NCBI GenBank assembly: GCA_035444405.1
Contig: DAOMOP010000025.1
Location: 1-31,336 of the forward strand
Length of the DNA stretch: 31,336 nucleotides
Source: DAOMOP01 sp035444405
GTDB taxonomy: Bacteria > Pseudomonadota > Gammaproteobacteria > Burkholderiales > Rhodocyclaceae
Reading direction: 5' to 3'
Positions within the stretch are counted from its first letter, which is position 1. Each line of letters begins with the position of its first letter. Positions 18,611 to 25,660 of this stretch are shown here, piece by piece. The position numbers and the translations under genes were made by a program. The notes beneath the pieces were generated by a model that ran no database searches, was not told where the DNA came from, and saw only the letters and a program-made list of their open reading frames with translations.

Positions 18611-18657
18611 CACCGGCGGCCTGCGACGCGCGACCGCGGCGATGCAGGCCGCCGGTG
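18611..18657. terminator. 14-bp-stem hairpin between convergent genes
   Basis: CACCGGCGGCCTGC (18611-18624) and its exact inverse complement GCAGGCCGCCGGTG (18644-18657) flank a 19-nt loop. It lies 15 nt after the stop of the gene at 18192 and about 100 nt beyond the stop of the minus-strand gene at 18759. Followed by CGTTTC, so the U-tract is poor. Likely terminates the plus-strand transcript. Confidence 0.6.
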
Positions 18658-18758
18658 CGTTTCACAGCCGTGAATAGCCTTCTGCGCACACGGTGGCCGA
18701 TCCCGGGACACAACGACGGCGTGGCGTTCACCGCGGCATCCACACGTGCGGACACGCG

Positions 18759-21320
18759 TCAATCCGACCGCGTGACCGTCACGCGCTGATTCTCGGCGTC
18801 CGCGTACAGCGTCACCGCACCGGCCGTCACGTCGGCCACATGCACGACCTCGTGCCATCGCCCGGCCTCGGGCACCAGCTCGGCGAGCCGGTTCGGCCTT
18901 GCCAGCAGCGCCGCCTCGTCGATCGCGTTGCCGGCGAGCTTCGGAAACAGCGCGAAGTACAGCATGTCAGCCTCGATCAGCTCGTTGATGAAGTGCGTGC
19001 CGAGCGACACGTCCGGCACCAGCGTGTCGTGCATCGCGACGATCTCGCCGAGCGCCGCCACGCCGTTGATGTCCGCAAACGCGACCGGAATGCCGAGAAA
19101 AGGGTCGCGCGAGCCCCAGCGCCCCGGCCCCAGCACGAGTAGCACGCGCCCGCGGCTCGCCGCGTTGATCGCGCCGATCGCGCGGCTCACCGCATGGCGG
19201 TCGGCCTGCTTCAGGCGCCCGAACGCGGCGGGGACGACGTAGACGATGCGATCCGGGCGGATCACGCGGCTCGGACCGATCACGGCGCCCTTCGAAGCGA
19301 GCAGCCGCGGCGCCTCACGAGGCGGCTCGACGCTCGCCGCGCCGCCGAAGTCACGCACCTGCATCGGCCGGCATTGCAGCAGGTTGATGCGGTAGCCGCC
19401 GTCGGGCAGCACGTTGAGCGCGAACTCGATCTCGACCGGGTGGCGGTAGGCGGCGTGCAGCCGGCCGAGCAGCTCGCGCAGGTCGGCGACGAAGCCGGTG
19501 CGCTCGAGGAGACCGTCGAAGGTCAGGAAGGGCGGGCGCTCGGGCGCCTCGCGCGTCGTGAACAGCGCCATCGGAAAATCCGCCTGCCCGCGCACGAACT
19601 CGCCGAACGGCCCCGAGACGACGCGGTTTTCGGCGAGGTCCAGTGTGTCCATGCGGCGCTGGCTGTGGCGCGCGATCGCGCCGAAGCTGGTCTCCGGGCG
19701 CAGCTCGGGGGCGTTCAACGCGACCAGCCGCGTGTAGTCGTCATCGGCGCGGTCGACCGCGCGCGTGCCCAGCCCCGCGACCAGCCGCACGACGCCGGCG
19801 CGCATGTCGATGCGCGGATTCCACGGATACGGATTCACCGACAGCCCGACGCCGGCCGCGTGCGGATGGAAGTAGCGAGCGCCGGCGGTGCCCGACACGC
19901 GCATGATCAAGAGCGCCATCTGCTCGTGCTCGGCGAGCAGCCCGCGCCGCTCGCGGTAGCGCAGCGCCTGCTCGCTCAGCGTGCTCGCATAGACGTGGCG
20001 CACCGCGTCGAGCAGCGCGGCGAGCCGGTCCTCGCGCGCACCCTGGTTCACGCAGAACACGCTGTCGTACTGGCCGGCGAAGGCGTTGCCGTAGCGGTCC
20101 TCGAGGCGCGAGCTCGAGCGCACGATGAACGGCCATTCGCCGAAGTAGTCGAGCATGCCCTCGAACTGGCGGATCGTCGCGGCCGGGAAGCTGCCGCCGA
20201 GGATGCGCGCGTGCGCCTCGTCGAGCTGCTGCAGGAAGGTGGCCGGGTCGCGCTGCTGGCGGCGGATCCACCACAGGCCGTTCTGCACCAGAAAGGTGTC
20301 GAACACGACGGTGCCGACGAAAAACGAGTCGTGCGCCTCGAGGCGCGCGTGCAGGTCCGGCGCGTCGCGGCGCAGCACCGCGCGCGCGAGCAGCATGCCG
20401 AGCGCCTTGCCGCCGATCGCACCGATGCCGATCATGCGGTCGCGCACCGCGACGAGATCCTCGAGCGTGAGGTAGTCGTCGATCAGCCGCGCCATGCCCG
20501 GATCCTCCGGGAACACCAGCCGGCTCAGGCGCACGAACCAGTGCGCCTCGGCCGCCGCGTCGGGGCGGTCGGCACGCCGCTGCGCCACCACGGCACGCGC
20601 GGCGTCGAAGTGGCGCTGCCAGTGGCCGACGATCGCGTGGTCCTCGAGCCCGGGCCAGCCCGAGCCGGCGAGGATCTCGGCGACCGTGCCGCTGTCGGCG
20701 ACCGGCCGGAAGCGGTCGCCCGGCTCCCACGCGTGGATCAAATTCATCGCCGCCGCCGAGCGGTGCTGCACCTTGATCGGGCGGATGTAGTGGCGGTCGC
20801 GGCAATGGAAGACGTCGAGCAGGAACTGCGTCGTGTCGGTGATCATCTCCATCGCCGTGTGCTCGTGCGTGTTGCGATACACGCCGAAGTAGGTGACGGT
20901 GTCGAGATCGAACAGGCGCGGGCAGGTGAGGCGGAAGAAGTTGCCCATCATGCGGTCCGACTCCCAGCACTCGGCCAGATCGGACAGGCAGTCGAGCACG
21001 TACATCGTCTCCGGGCCGGCCGCCTCGATGACGTCGTGGACCTGGTCGACGAAGGCATCGAAGCCGTCCTCCGCACGCGGATGATGGATCTCGATGACGC
21101 CGTCGTCGTCGAGCAGCGGCGGGTGCGCCGCGAAGCGGAAGTAGATCAGGCGCCGCTGCTGCGCGCGCGCGGCGGCCGCGTACGGCACCACCAGTGCGCG
21201 GTAGTCGGCAAGCGTCTGGATCTGCCAGACGATGTTGTCGCCGCGCTCGATGCCGCACAGCACGGCGTCGAGGTCGGCGAGACCGGTGGTCGGGGCGAAG
21301 GTCGCGGCGGTCGGCTCCAT
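18759..21320 (-). CDS. PEP/pyruvate-binding domain protein (PPDK N-domain) with KaiC-like N-terminus
   Basis: An 853-residue protein. Residues 13-33 (GLADLDAVLCGIERGDNIVW) match the start of a KaiC/RecA-like domain, but no Walker A GxxxxGK(S/T) follows. About 290-690 match the ATP-binding domain of PEP synthase and pyruvate phosphate dikinase: IGAIGGKALGMLLA, PFIVRSSSRLEDRYG (397-411), FAGQYDS and INLLQCRPMQ. The swivelling phosphohistidine domain and the C-terminal PEP/pyruvate barrel are absent. A different C-terminal domain includes GPGRWGSRDPFLGIPVAF. It is therefore not a complete PEP synthase, and its reaction is unknown. Start ATG 21320 (21359 is an alternative 13 codons upstream, and the ORF stays open to 21464). 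Divergent from the adenine deaminase gene. Confidence 0.82.
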   Translation of the reverse strand: MEPTAATFAPTTGLADLDAVLCGIERGDNIVWQIQTLADYRALVVPYAAAARAQQRRLIYFRFAAHPPLLDDDGVIEIHHPRAEDGFDAFVDQVHDVIEAAGPETMYVLDCLSDLAECWESDRMMGNFFRLTCPRLFDLDTVTYFGVYRNTHEHTAMEMITDTTQFLLDVFHCRDRHYIRPIKVQHRSAAAMNLIHAWEPGDRFRPVADSGTVAEILAGSGWPGLEDHAIVGHWQRHFDAARAVVAQRRADRPDAAAEAHWFVRLSRLVFPEDPGMARLIDDYLTLEDLVAVRDRMIGIGAIGGKALGMLLARAVLRRDAPDLHARLEAHDSFFVGTVVFDTFLVQNGLWWIRRQQRDPATFLQQLDEAHARILGGSFPAATIRQFEGMLDYFGEWPFIVRSSSRLEDRYGNAFAGQYDSVFCVNQGAREDRLAALLDAVRHVYASTLSEQALRYRERRGLLAEHEQMALLIMRVSGTAGARYFHPHAAGVGLSVNPYPWNPRIDMRAGVVRLVAGLGTRAVDRADDDYTRLVALNAPELRPETSFGAIARHSQRRMDTLDLAENRVVSGPFGEFVRGQADFPMALFTTREAPERPPFLTFDGLLERTGFVADLRELLGRLHAAYRHPVEIEFALNVLPDGGYRINLLQCRPMQVRDFGGAASVEPPREAPRLLASKGAVIGPSRVIRPDRIVYVVPAAFGRLKQADRHAVSRAIGAINAASRGRVLLVLGPGRWGSRDPFLGIPVAFADINGVAALGEIVAMHDTLVPDVSLGTHFINELIEADMLYFALFPKLAGNAIDEAALLARPNRLAELVPEAGRWHEVVHVADVTAGAVTLYADAENQRVTVTRSD

Positions 21321-21389
21321 GACGGCACCGTAGCGCGTCGGCCTCGGGTTGTACAGCATCGGCGCGGCTGCGCCGCAGGGCGCCCTGCT

Positions 21390-21500
21390 TCCTTCCCTTC
21401 GAGGGGCGCAGCAGAGATGTCGGCGAGCACCGCGCGCCGCCTGCGCGAAGCGGTGCTTCGCCACACCCCGCGTTCGCCCCCTCGATGGGGAAGGGGCCTG
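21390..21500. repeat. Cluster of short inverted repeats, REP-like
   Basis: Between two divergent genes lie several hairpins: CCCT-TCG-AGGG (21395-21405), AGCACCGC/GCGGTGCT (21426-21433 and 21450-21457), GCGAAGC-GGT-GCTTCGC (21445-21461, exact) and CCCC-N6-GGGG (21477-21490). Such clustered palindromes in intergenic DNA resemble repetitive extragenic elements. Copy number elsewhere cannot be seen. Confidence 0.4.
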
Positions 21501-21598
21501 CCACGAGCACCTTTGCCCATCGGATCCTGGCGCGGAGTAACATCGTCGTGCACGGCCTGTCGACCGCCCCCGTCCGACCCATCCCCCGGGAGACCTGC

Positions 21599-22603
21599 AT
21601 GGACCTCGAAGCCTACGTCCGCGCCCTGCCCAAGGCCGAGCTGCACCTGCACATCGAAGGCACGCTCGAACCGGAGATGATGTTCGCGCTGGCGCAGCGC
21701 AACGGCGTCACGCTGCCGTGGGGAAGCGTCGCGGCGACCCGTGCCGCCTATGCCTTCACCGACCTGCAGAGCTTTCTCGACCTGTACTACGCCGGCGCGG
21801 CGGCGCTGGTCCACGCGCGCGATTTCCACGAGCTCGCGACCGCCTATTTCGAGCGCGCGCACGCCGACGGCGTCGTGCATGCGGAGCTCTTCTTCGACCC
21901 GCAGACGCACACCGCGCGCGGCGTCGCGTTCGAGACCGTGCTCGACGGCCTCGAGCGCGCCTGCCGCGATGCCGAACGCCGCCACGGCGTGAGCTCGCGC
22001 CTGATCCTGTGCTTTCTGCGCCACCTCAGCGAGGACGACGGCTTCGCAACACTCGCACAGGCACGCCCGCATCTCGCGCGCCTCCACGGTGTCGGCCTCG
22101 ACTCGTCCGAGCGCGGCCATCCGCCGGCGAAGTTCGCGCGCCTCTTCGCCGAGTGCCGCGCGCTCGGCCTGCACGTGGTCGCGCACGCCGGCGAGGAAGG
22201 CCCGCCCGAATACGTCACCGAGGCGCTGGACGTGCTCGGCGCCGAGCGCATCGACCACGGCGTGCGCGCCGCCGAGGACGCCGCGCTGGTCGCGCGCCTC
22301 GCGCGTGAGCAGGTGCCGCTGACCGTGTGTCCGTTGTCGAACGTCAAGCTGTGCGTGTTCCCGCGCCTCGAGGAGCACAACCTGCGCACGCTGCTCGCGG
22401 CCGGCCTCAAGGTGACGATCAACTCGGACGACCCGGCCTACTTCGGCGGCTACGTCGCGCAGAACTACGTCGACACCGCCCGCGCACTCGGCCTCACGCG
22501 TGCCGAGTTGAAGCGCATCGCGCGCAACAGCCTCGAAGCGAGCTTCGTGCCGGACGCGCAGCGCGCGCCGTGGCTCGCGCGCCTGGCAGCACTGCCGGAC
22601 TGA
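21599..22603 (+). CDS. Adenine deaminase (adenosine deaminase superfamily, type 2)
   Basis: A 334-residue cytoplasmic zinc enzyme, most likely converting adenine to hypoxanthine and ammonia in purine salvage. Metal and catalytic residues: ELHLHIEGTLEPE (His16, His18), VAHAGEEGPPEY (His196, catalytic Glu199), RIDHGVR (His220) and NSDDPAYFGGY (Asp277). The specificity region GLDSSERGHPPAKF, with FFDPQTHTARG and LCFLRHLSE, matches the Pseudomonas/fungal adenine deaminase subgroup as I recall it, and differs from true adenosine deaminases. Automatic annotation may call it add. The start at 21599 has GGGAG at 21588-21592. It lies 23 bp upstream of the cNMP/ATPase gene on the same strand, possibly co-transcribed. 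Confidence 0.88.
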   Translation: MDLEAYVRALPKAELHLHIEGTLEPEMMFALAQRNGVTLPWGSVAATRAAYAFTDLQSFLDLYYAGAAALVHARDFHELATAYFERAHADGVVHAELFFDPQTHTARGVAFETVLDGLERACRDAERRHGVSSRLILCFLRHLSEDDGFATLAQARPHLARLHGVGLDSSERGHPPAKFARLFAECRALGLHVVAHAGEEGPPEYVTEALDVLGAERIDHGVRAAEDAALVARLAREQVPLTVCPLSNVKLCVFPRLEEHNLRTLLAAGLKVTINSDDPAYFGGYVAQNYVDTARALGLTRAELKRIARNSLEASFVPDAQRAPWLARLAALPD

Positions 22604-22626
22604 ATCGGCTGTCGCTCGCCGATGCC

Positions 22627-23502
22627 ATGGCGACCTCGCCCCCGCCGACGCTCGACGATGCCGTGCTGCGCACTCTGGCCCAGCGCGGCCTCGTCAGAAC
22701 CTACCCACGCCACACCGTGCTGATCAGCGAGGGCGACCGCAGCGACGCGCTGTTCATCATCCTCGACGGCAAGGTCAAGGTCTTCGTCGGTGACGCGCAC
22801 GGCCGGGAGGTCGTTCTCGGCGTGCAGGGGCCGGGCGAGTACTTCGGCGAGATGGCCCTCGACGCCGGGCCGCGCTCGGCCTCGGTGATGACGCTGGAAA
22901 AAAGCCGCCTCGTGATCGTACCCGGCGACACGCTCGACCGCTTCCTCGCCGAACATCCCGACTTTGCGCTGCACTTGATCCACACCTTGATCCACCGCGT
23001 GCGCACGCTCACCGACAGCGTGCGCAGCCTCGCGCTGCTCGACGTCTATGGCCGTGTCGCGCGGCTGCTGCTCGAGCGCGCACGGCGCCAGCGCATCGAG
23101 CTCGCCCTCGCGCTCGATGCACGCGTCGCGACGATTCGCGCCGACGAGCTCAAGGAGATCGTGCTGAACCTGCTCGCCAACGCGCTCAAGTTCACGCCCG
23201 CCGGCGGCCGCGTCACGCTCGGCGCCGAAGCGGCCGAGCAGACGGTACGCATCACGGTGCGCGACACCGGCATCGGGATCGCGCCGGCGCAGCAGGCCGC
23301 GATCTTCGAGGCGTTTCACCAGATCGCCGATGATCCGCAGCGGGCACGCGAAGGCACCGGTCTCGGGCTCACGCTCGCGCGCCGCTTCGTCGAGCTGCAC
23401 GGCGGCACGATAGACGTGGCAAGCGAACCGGGCCACGGCGCAACCTTCACGGTGACGCTGCCCGTCGACGCAGGCACGGCAGCCGCGGCGCGGGCCGCAT
23501 GA
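22627..23502 (+). CDS. Crp-type cNMP-binding domain fused to a histidine-kinase ATPase domain; probable deletion product
   Basis: A 291-residue protein of two halves. Residues about 22-115 are a cyclic-nucleotide-binding domain (FIILDGKVKVFV, GPGEYFGEMALDAGPRSAS), followed by the Crp/Fnr dimer helix ending DVYGRVARLLLERAR (139-153). The helix-turn-helix that should come next is missing. Instead, at about 153-157, the sequence becomes a HATPase_c domain: N-box NLLANALKF (181-189), DTGIGI, FEAFHQ and GTGLGLTLARRF (243-254). There is no H-box and no phospho-accepting His. The simplest reading is an in-frame deletion joining a Crp-family regulator to the end of a neighbouring kinase gene. A genuine new architecture or an assembly fault are the alternatives. 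Its TGA overlaps an ATG (ATGA, 23499-23502). Confidence 0.75.
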   Translation: MATSPPPTLDDAVLRTLAQRGLVRTYPRHTVLISEGDRSDALFIILDGKVKVFVGDAHGREVVLGVQGPGEYFGEMALDAGPRSASVMTLEKSRLVIVPGDTLDRFLAEHPDFALHLIHTLIHRVRTLTDSVRSLALLDVYGRVARLLLERARRQRIELALALDARVATIRADELKEIVLNLLANALKFTPAGGRVTLGAEAAEQTVRITVRDTGIGIAPAQQAAIFEAFHQIADDPQRAREGTGLGLTLARRFVELHGGTIDVASEPGHGATFTVTLPVDAGTAAAARAA

Positions 23503-23515
23503 CAGCGCCCGGAGC

Positions 23516-24364
23516 ATGCCGATGCCGCCCGTGGCGCGCATCGCCGCGGACTGCCCCGACCTGGTGCTGCTCGACGTCGTGATGCCGGGCCTGTCCGGCT
23601 ACGACGTGTGCCGGCAGCTGCGCGCCGACCCGGCCACCGCGACGCTGCCGGTGGTGATGGTCACCGCGCTCGACCCGGCCGGCGAACGCATCAAGGGGCT
23701 CGAGGCCGGCGCGGACGACTTTCTCGGCAAGCCGATCAACCAGGCCGAGCTGATCGTCGATGGCTGCGGCGATGACCCGCTCGCGAGCCACCGCCGCGAG
23801 GTCACGGTGGTGTTCCTCGATCTGCGCGGCTTTACCGCCTTTGCCGAGACCGCCGAGCCCGAGGACGTGATGGCGGTGCTGCACAGCTACCACGCCGCGA
23901 TGGGCCGGCTGATCCAGCGCCACGGCGGCACGCTCGAGCGCTTCACCGGCGACGGGCTGATGGTGTTCTTCAACGACCCGGTCGTCGTGCCCGACGCGAC
24001 CGCGCGCGCGGTGCGCATGGCGCTGGCGATGCGCGACACGGCCGACGTGCTCGGCCGCGACTGGCAGCGGCGCGGCATCGAACTGGGTCTTGCGATCGGC
24101 ATCGCCGAAGGCTATGCGACGATCGGCGCGATCGGCTTCGAGGATCGCATCGACTACGGCGCAATCGGCACCGTCACGAACCTCGCCGCGCGCCTGTGCG
24201 GCGAGGCCGCGAGCGGGCAGATCCTGACCCACCGGCGCACGCTCGCACGCGTCGAGACGCTGGTTGCCTGCGAGGAAGTCGGCGAGCTCGCGCTCAAGGG
24301 TTTCAGCCGCCCGGTCGCCGCGGTGAACCTGCTCGCGTTGCCGCCGCAGGCGCGCGACGGCTGA
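23516..24364 (+). CDS. Response regulator-adenylate/guanylate cyclase, receiver truncated and linker lost
   Basis: A 282-residue protein. Residues 1-78 are the later part of a receiver domain: phospho-acceptor Asp20 (LVLLDVVMPGLSGYD), Thr50 (VMVTAL) and Lys72 (DDFLGKPI). The first two strands with the acidic pair are missing. Residues 92-275 are a class III cyclase: metal-binding Asp102 (VVFLDLRGF) and Asp146 (FTGDGLMVFF), with NLAARL (222-227) supplying the transition-state Asn and Arg. In full-length relatives about 60 linker residues separate the receiver from the cyclase. Here INQAEL runs straight into IVDG. The natural start overlapping the upstream stop (ATGA at 23499) is out of frame with this ORF, so translation would need the ATG at 23516. 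Probably a damaged gene, with the cyclase core intact. Confidence 0.72.
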   Translation: MPMPPVARIAADCPDLVLLDVVMPGLSGYDVCRQLRADPATATLPVVMVTALDPAGERIKGLEAGADDFLGKPINQAELIVDGCGDDPLASHRREVTVVFLDLRGFTAFAETAEPEDVMAVLHSYHAAMGRLIQRHGGTLERFTGDGLMVFFNDPVVVPDATARAVRMALAMRDTADVLGRDWQRRGIELGLAIGIAEGYATIGAIGFEDRIDYGAIGTVTNLAARLCGEAASGQILTHRRTLARVETLVACEEVGELALKGFSRPVAAVNLLALPPQARDG

Positions 24365-24401
24365 GCCGCGCACGCGCGGTGCGTGCGCGGCGCAGCCGCG
24401 T

Positions 24402-24623
24402 TCAACCGACGTACCAGCCGGCCGAACGACTGCCGTAGCGATTCGCACATGCGGCGCCGAGTTCGGCCGCGGCCGCCACCTCCAGGCTGTGCCCATCGGC
24501 AGCCGGCGCCTGTCCCGGCGCGCCCGAAGCGCCGACCGAAGCCGCCGTCGCCACAGTCGAGAAGAAGGCGAGCGCCGCGACAAGCATCAGCGCCCGTTCG
24601 CTCAAGTCCGTCGAGTTCTTCAT
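24402..24623 (-). CDS. Small exported protein
   Basis: A 73-residue ORF starting at 24623 with AAGGAG (minus strand, 24630-24635) at good spacing. A signal peptide is clear (ERALMLVAALAFFSTVATAA, residues 9-28), giving a mature peptide of about 45 residues, Ala/Gly-rich, with a single Cys and ending RSAGWYVG. No family recognised. It converges with the cyclase gene, with 37 bp between the stops. Function unknown. Confidence 0.6.
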   Translation of the reverse strand: MKNSTDLSERALMLVAALAFFSTVATAASVGASGAPGQAPAADGHSLEVAAAAELGAACANRYGSRSAGWYVG

Positions 24624-24635
24624 GACACGCTCCTT

Positions 24636-24901
24636 GCATCGAGTCCATCGGCGGCACCGCCCGCCGGCCATCCGGCGCATCGCCGTGGCGCTCGCGGCAG
24701 TGCCTGATGAATACTCTGAACCGGGCGCCGAACGGTTTCTGCGACACAAGACGATCTCGGGTTGTGCATTATTCACGGTCGGCGACGACATCCGGGCAGG
24801 ATCGCGGAGGCCTGCGGACATCACGCCGTGACGAGCAGATCGACTCTCCTGCGGCCCTCGATTGCGCTGTACGTGCGGAGGCCGCATGTGCGGCAGTTGC
24901 G
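24636..24901. other. Intergenic stretch upstream of the toxin-antitoxin pair
   Basis: The region between the small exported protein (minus) and the antitoxin promoter (plus) has no gene I can support. It should contain the promoter of the exported-protein gene, but no clear -35/-10 pair is visible on the minus strand. Confidence 0.45.
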
Positions 24902-24930
24902 TTGCATCACACCACGAACAGATGTATAAA
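24902..24930 (+). promoter_or_regulatory. Promoter of the toxin-antitoxin operon
   Basis: TTGCAT (24902-24907, weak -35) and TATAAA (24925-24930, 5 of 6 to the -10 consensus) are 17 bp apart. The -10 lies inside the palindromic operator, so repressor binding would block transcription. Confidence 0.55.
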
Positions 24931-24942
24931 CACCTATACATC
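24921..24942. promoter_or_regulatory. Palindromic operator, likely bound by the RHH antitoxin
   Basis: GATGTATA (24921-24928) and TATACATC (24935-24942) are perfect inverse complements around a 6-bp spacer. The site overlaps the -10 box and ends 16 nt before the antitoxin start. Ribbon-helix-helix antitoxins usually autoregulate through such sites. Confidence 0.65.
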
Positions 24943-24958
24943 CAACTCGGAGAAACCC

Positions 24959-25198
24959 GTGGCAACGACCCGCTGGAACATCGCAGTCTCTGCTGACACC
25001 GATCGTGCATTGCGGCTTTTTCTGGCCAGCCAGGGTGGCGGCAAGAAGGGTGACCTGTCACGTTTCATCGAAGAAGCGGTCCGTGCACATATCCTCGAGC
25101 TGACGGCAGAGGCCGCCAAGGGCGCAAACGCCCTGGTCGGCCAAGCCGAGCTCGAATCCGCGATCGAAGAAGCACTCGACTGGGCGCGGCGCCAGTGA
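24959..25198 (+). CDS. Ribbon-helix-helix antitoxin
   Basis: A 79-residue protein starting at GTG 24959, with GGAG at 24949-24952. Residues 3-46 match the RHH fold: strand TRWNIAVSADTD, helix RALRLFLAS, and a second helix DLSRFIEEAVRAHILELTA. The C-terminus (VGQAELESAIEEALDWARRQ) is the likely toxin-binding tail. It should bind DNA as a dimer at the palindrome just upstream and neutralise the PIN toxin encoded next. Its TGA overlaps the toxin start by one base (TGATG). Confidence 0.85.
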   Translation: MATTRWNIAVSADTDRALRLFLASQGGGKKGDLSRFIEEAVRAHILELTAEAAKGANALVGQAELESAIEEALDWARRQ

Positions 25199-25608
25199 TG
25201 CGGGTGGTCCTCGACACCAACATCCTGCTCAGCGCACTGATCTCACCCCATGGTCCGCCAGACGCGATTTATCGAGCGTGGCGTCTGGCGCGCTTCGAAC
25301 TGATCACCTCGCGCATACAGCTCGACGAAATCCGCCGCGCCAGCCGCTACCCGAAGCTGCAGGCAATCCTGCAGCCTGCGCGGGTCGGACTGATGATCAA
25401 CAATCTGCAGCGCGCCATCGTTCTGGACAGGCTGCCGCAGCAGTTCGACACGGCGGATCCGGACGACGCCTTCCTGCTGGCGATGGCCAGCGCGGGCGAG
25501 GCCGACTGGCTCGTGACCGGCGATCGACGTGCGGGCCTGCTGGAGCGCCGGCACATCGGTCGCACACGCATCGTCACGCCCGCCGAGTTCCTCGCCGACG
25601 CCCTTTGA
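25198..25608 (+). CDS. PIN-domain toxin (putative RNase) of a toxin-antitoxin pair
   Basis: A 136-residue PIN-domain protein expected to cleave RNA using Mg2+. The four conserved acidic positions are present: Asp6 (VVLDTNILLSAL), Glu44 (QLDEIRRAS), Asp89/Asp90 (ADPDDAFLLAMA) and Asp109 (WLVTGDRR). It belongs to the 'PIN family putative toxin' group of about 130-140 residues and looks intact. The ATG at 25198 overlaps the antitoxin stop, and a GTG one codon upstream (25195) is possible. The RNA target is not predictable. Confidence 0.88.
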   Translation: MRVVLDTNILLSALISPHGPPDAIYRAWRLARFELITSRIQLDEIRRASRYPKLQAILQPARVGLMINNLQRAIVLDRLPQQFDTADPDDAFLLAMASAGEADWLVTGDRRAGLLERRHIGRTRIVTPAEFLADAL

Positions 25609-25660
25609 AACGGTCGTCGGCAGGTTACGCGTGAAGGCAGGGCGAGTCGCACGCCGGCCT

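Noticed and set aside
19194..21680. A plus-strand ORF of 828 codons opposite the PEP/pyruvate-binding gene
   Set aside because: No recognisable fold and shadow composition; the minus strand encodes the conserved domain.
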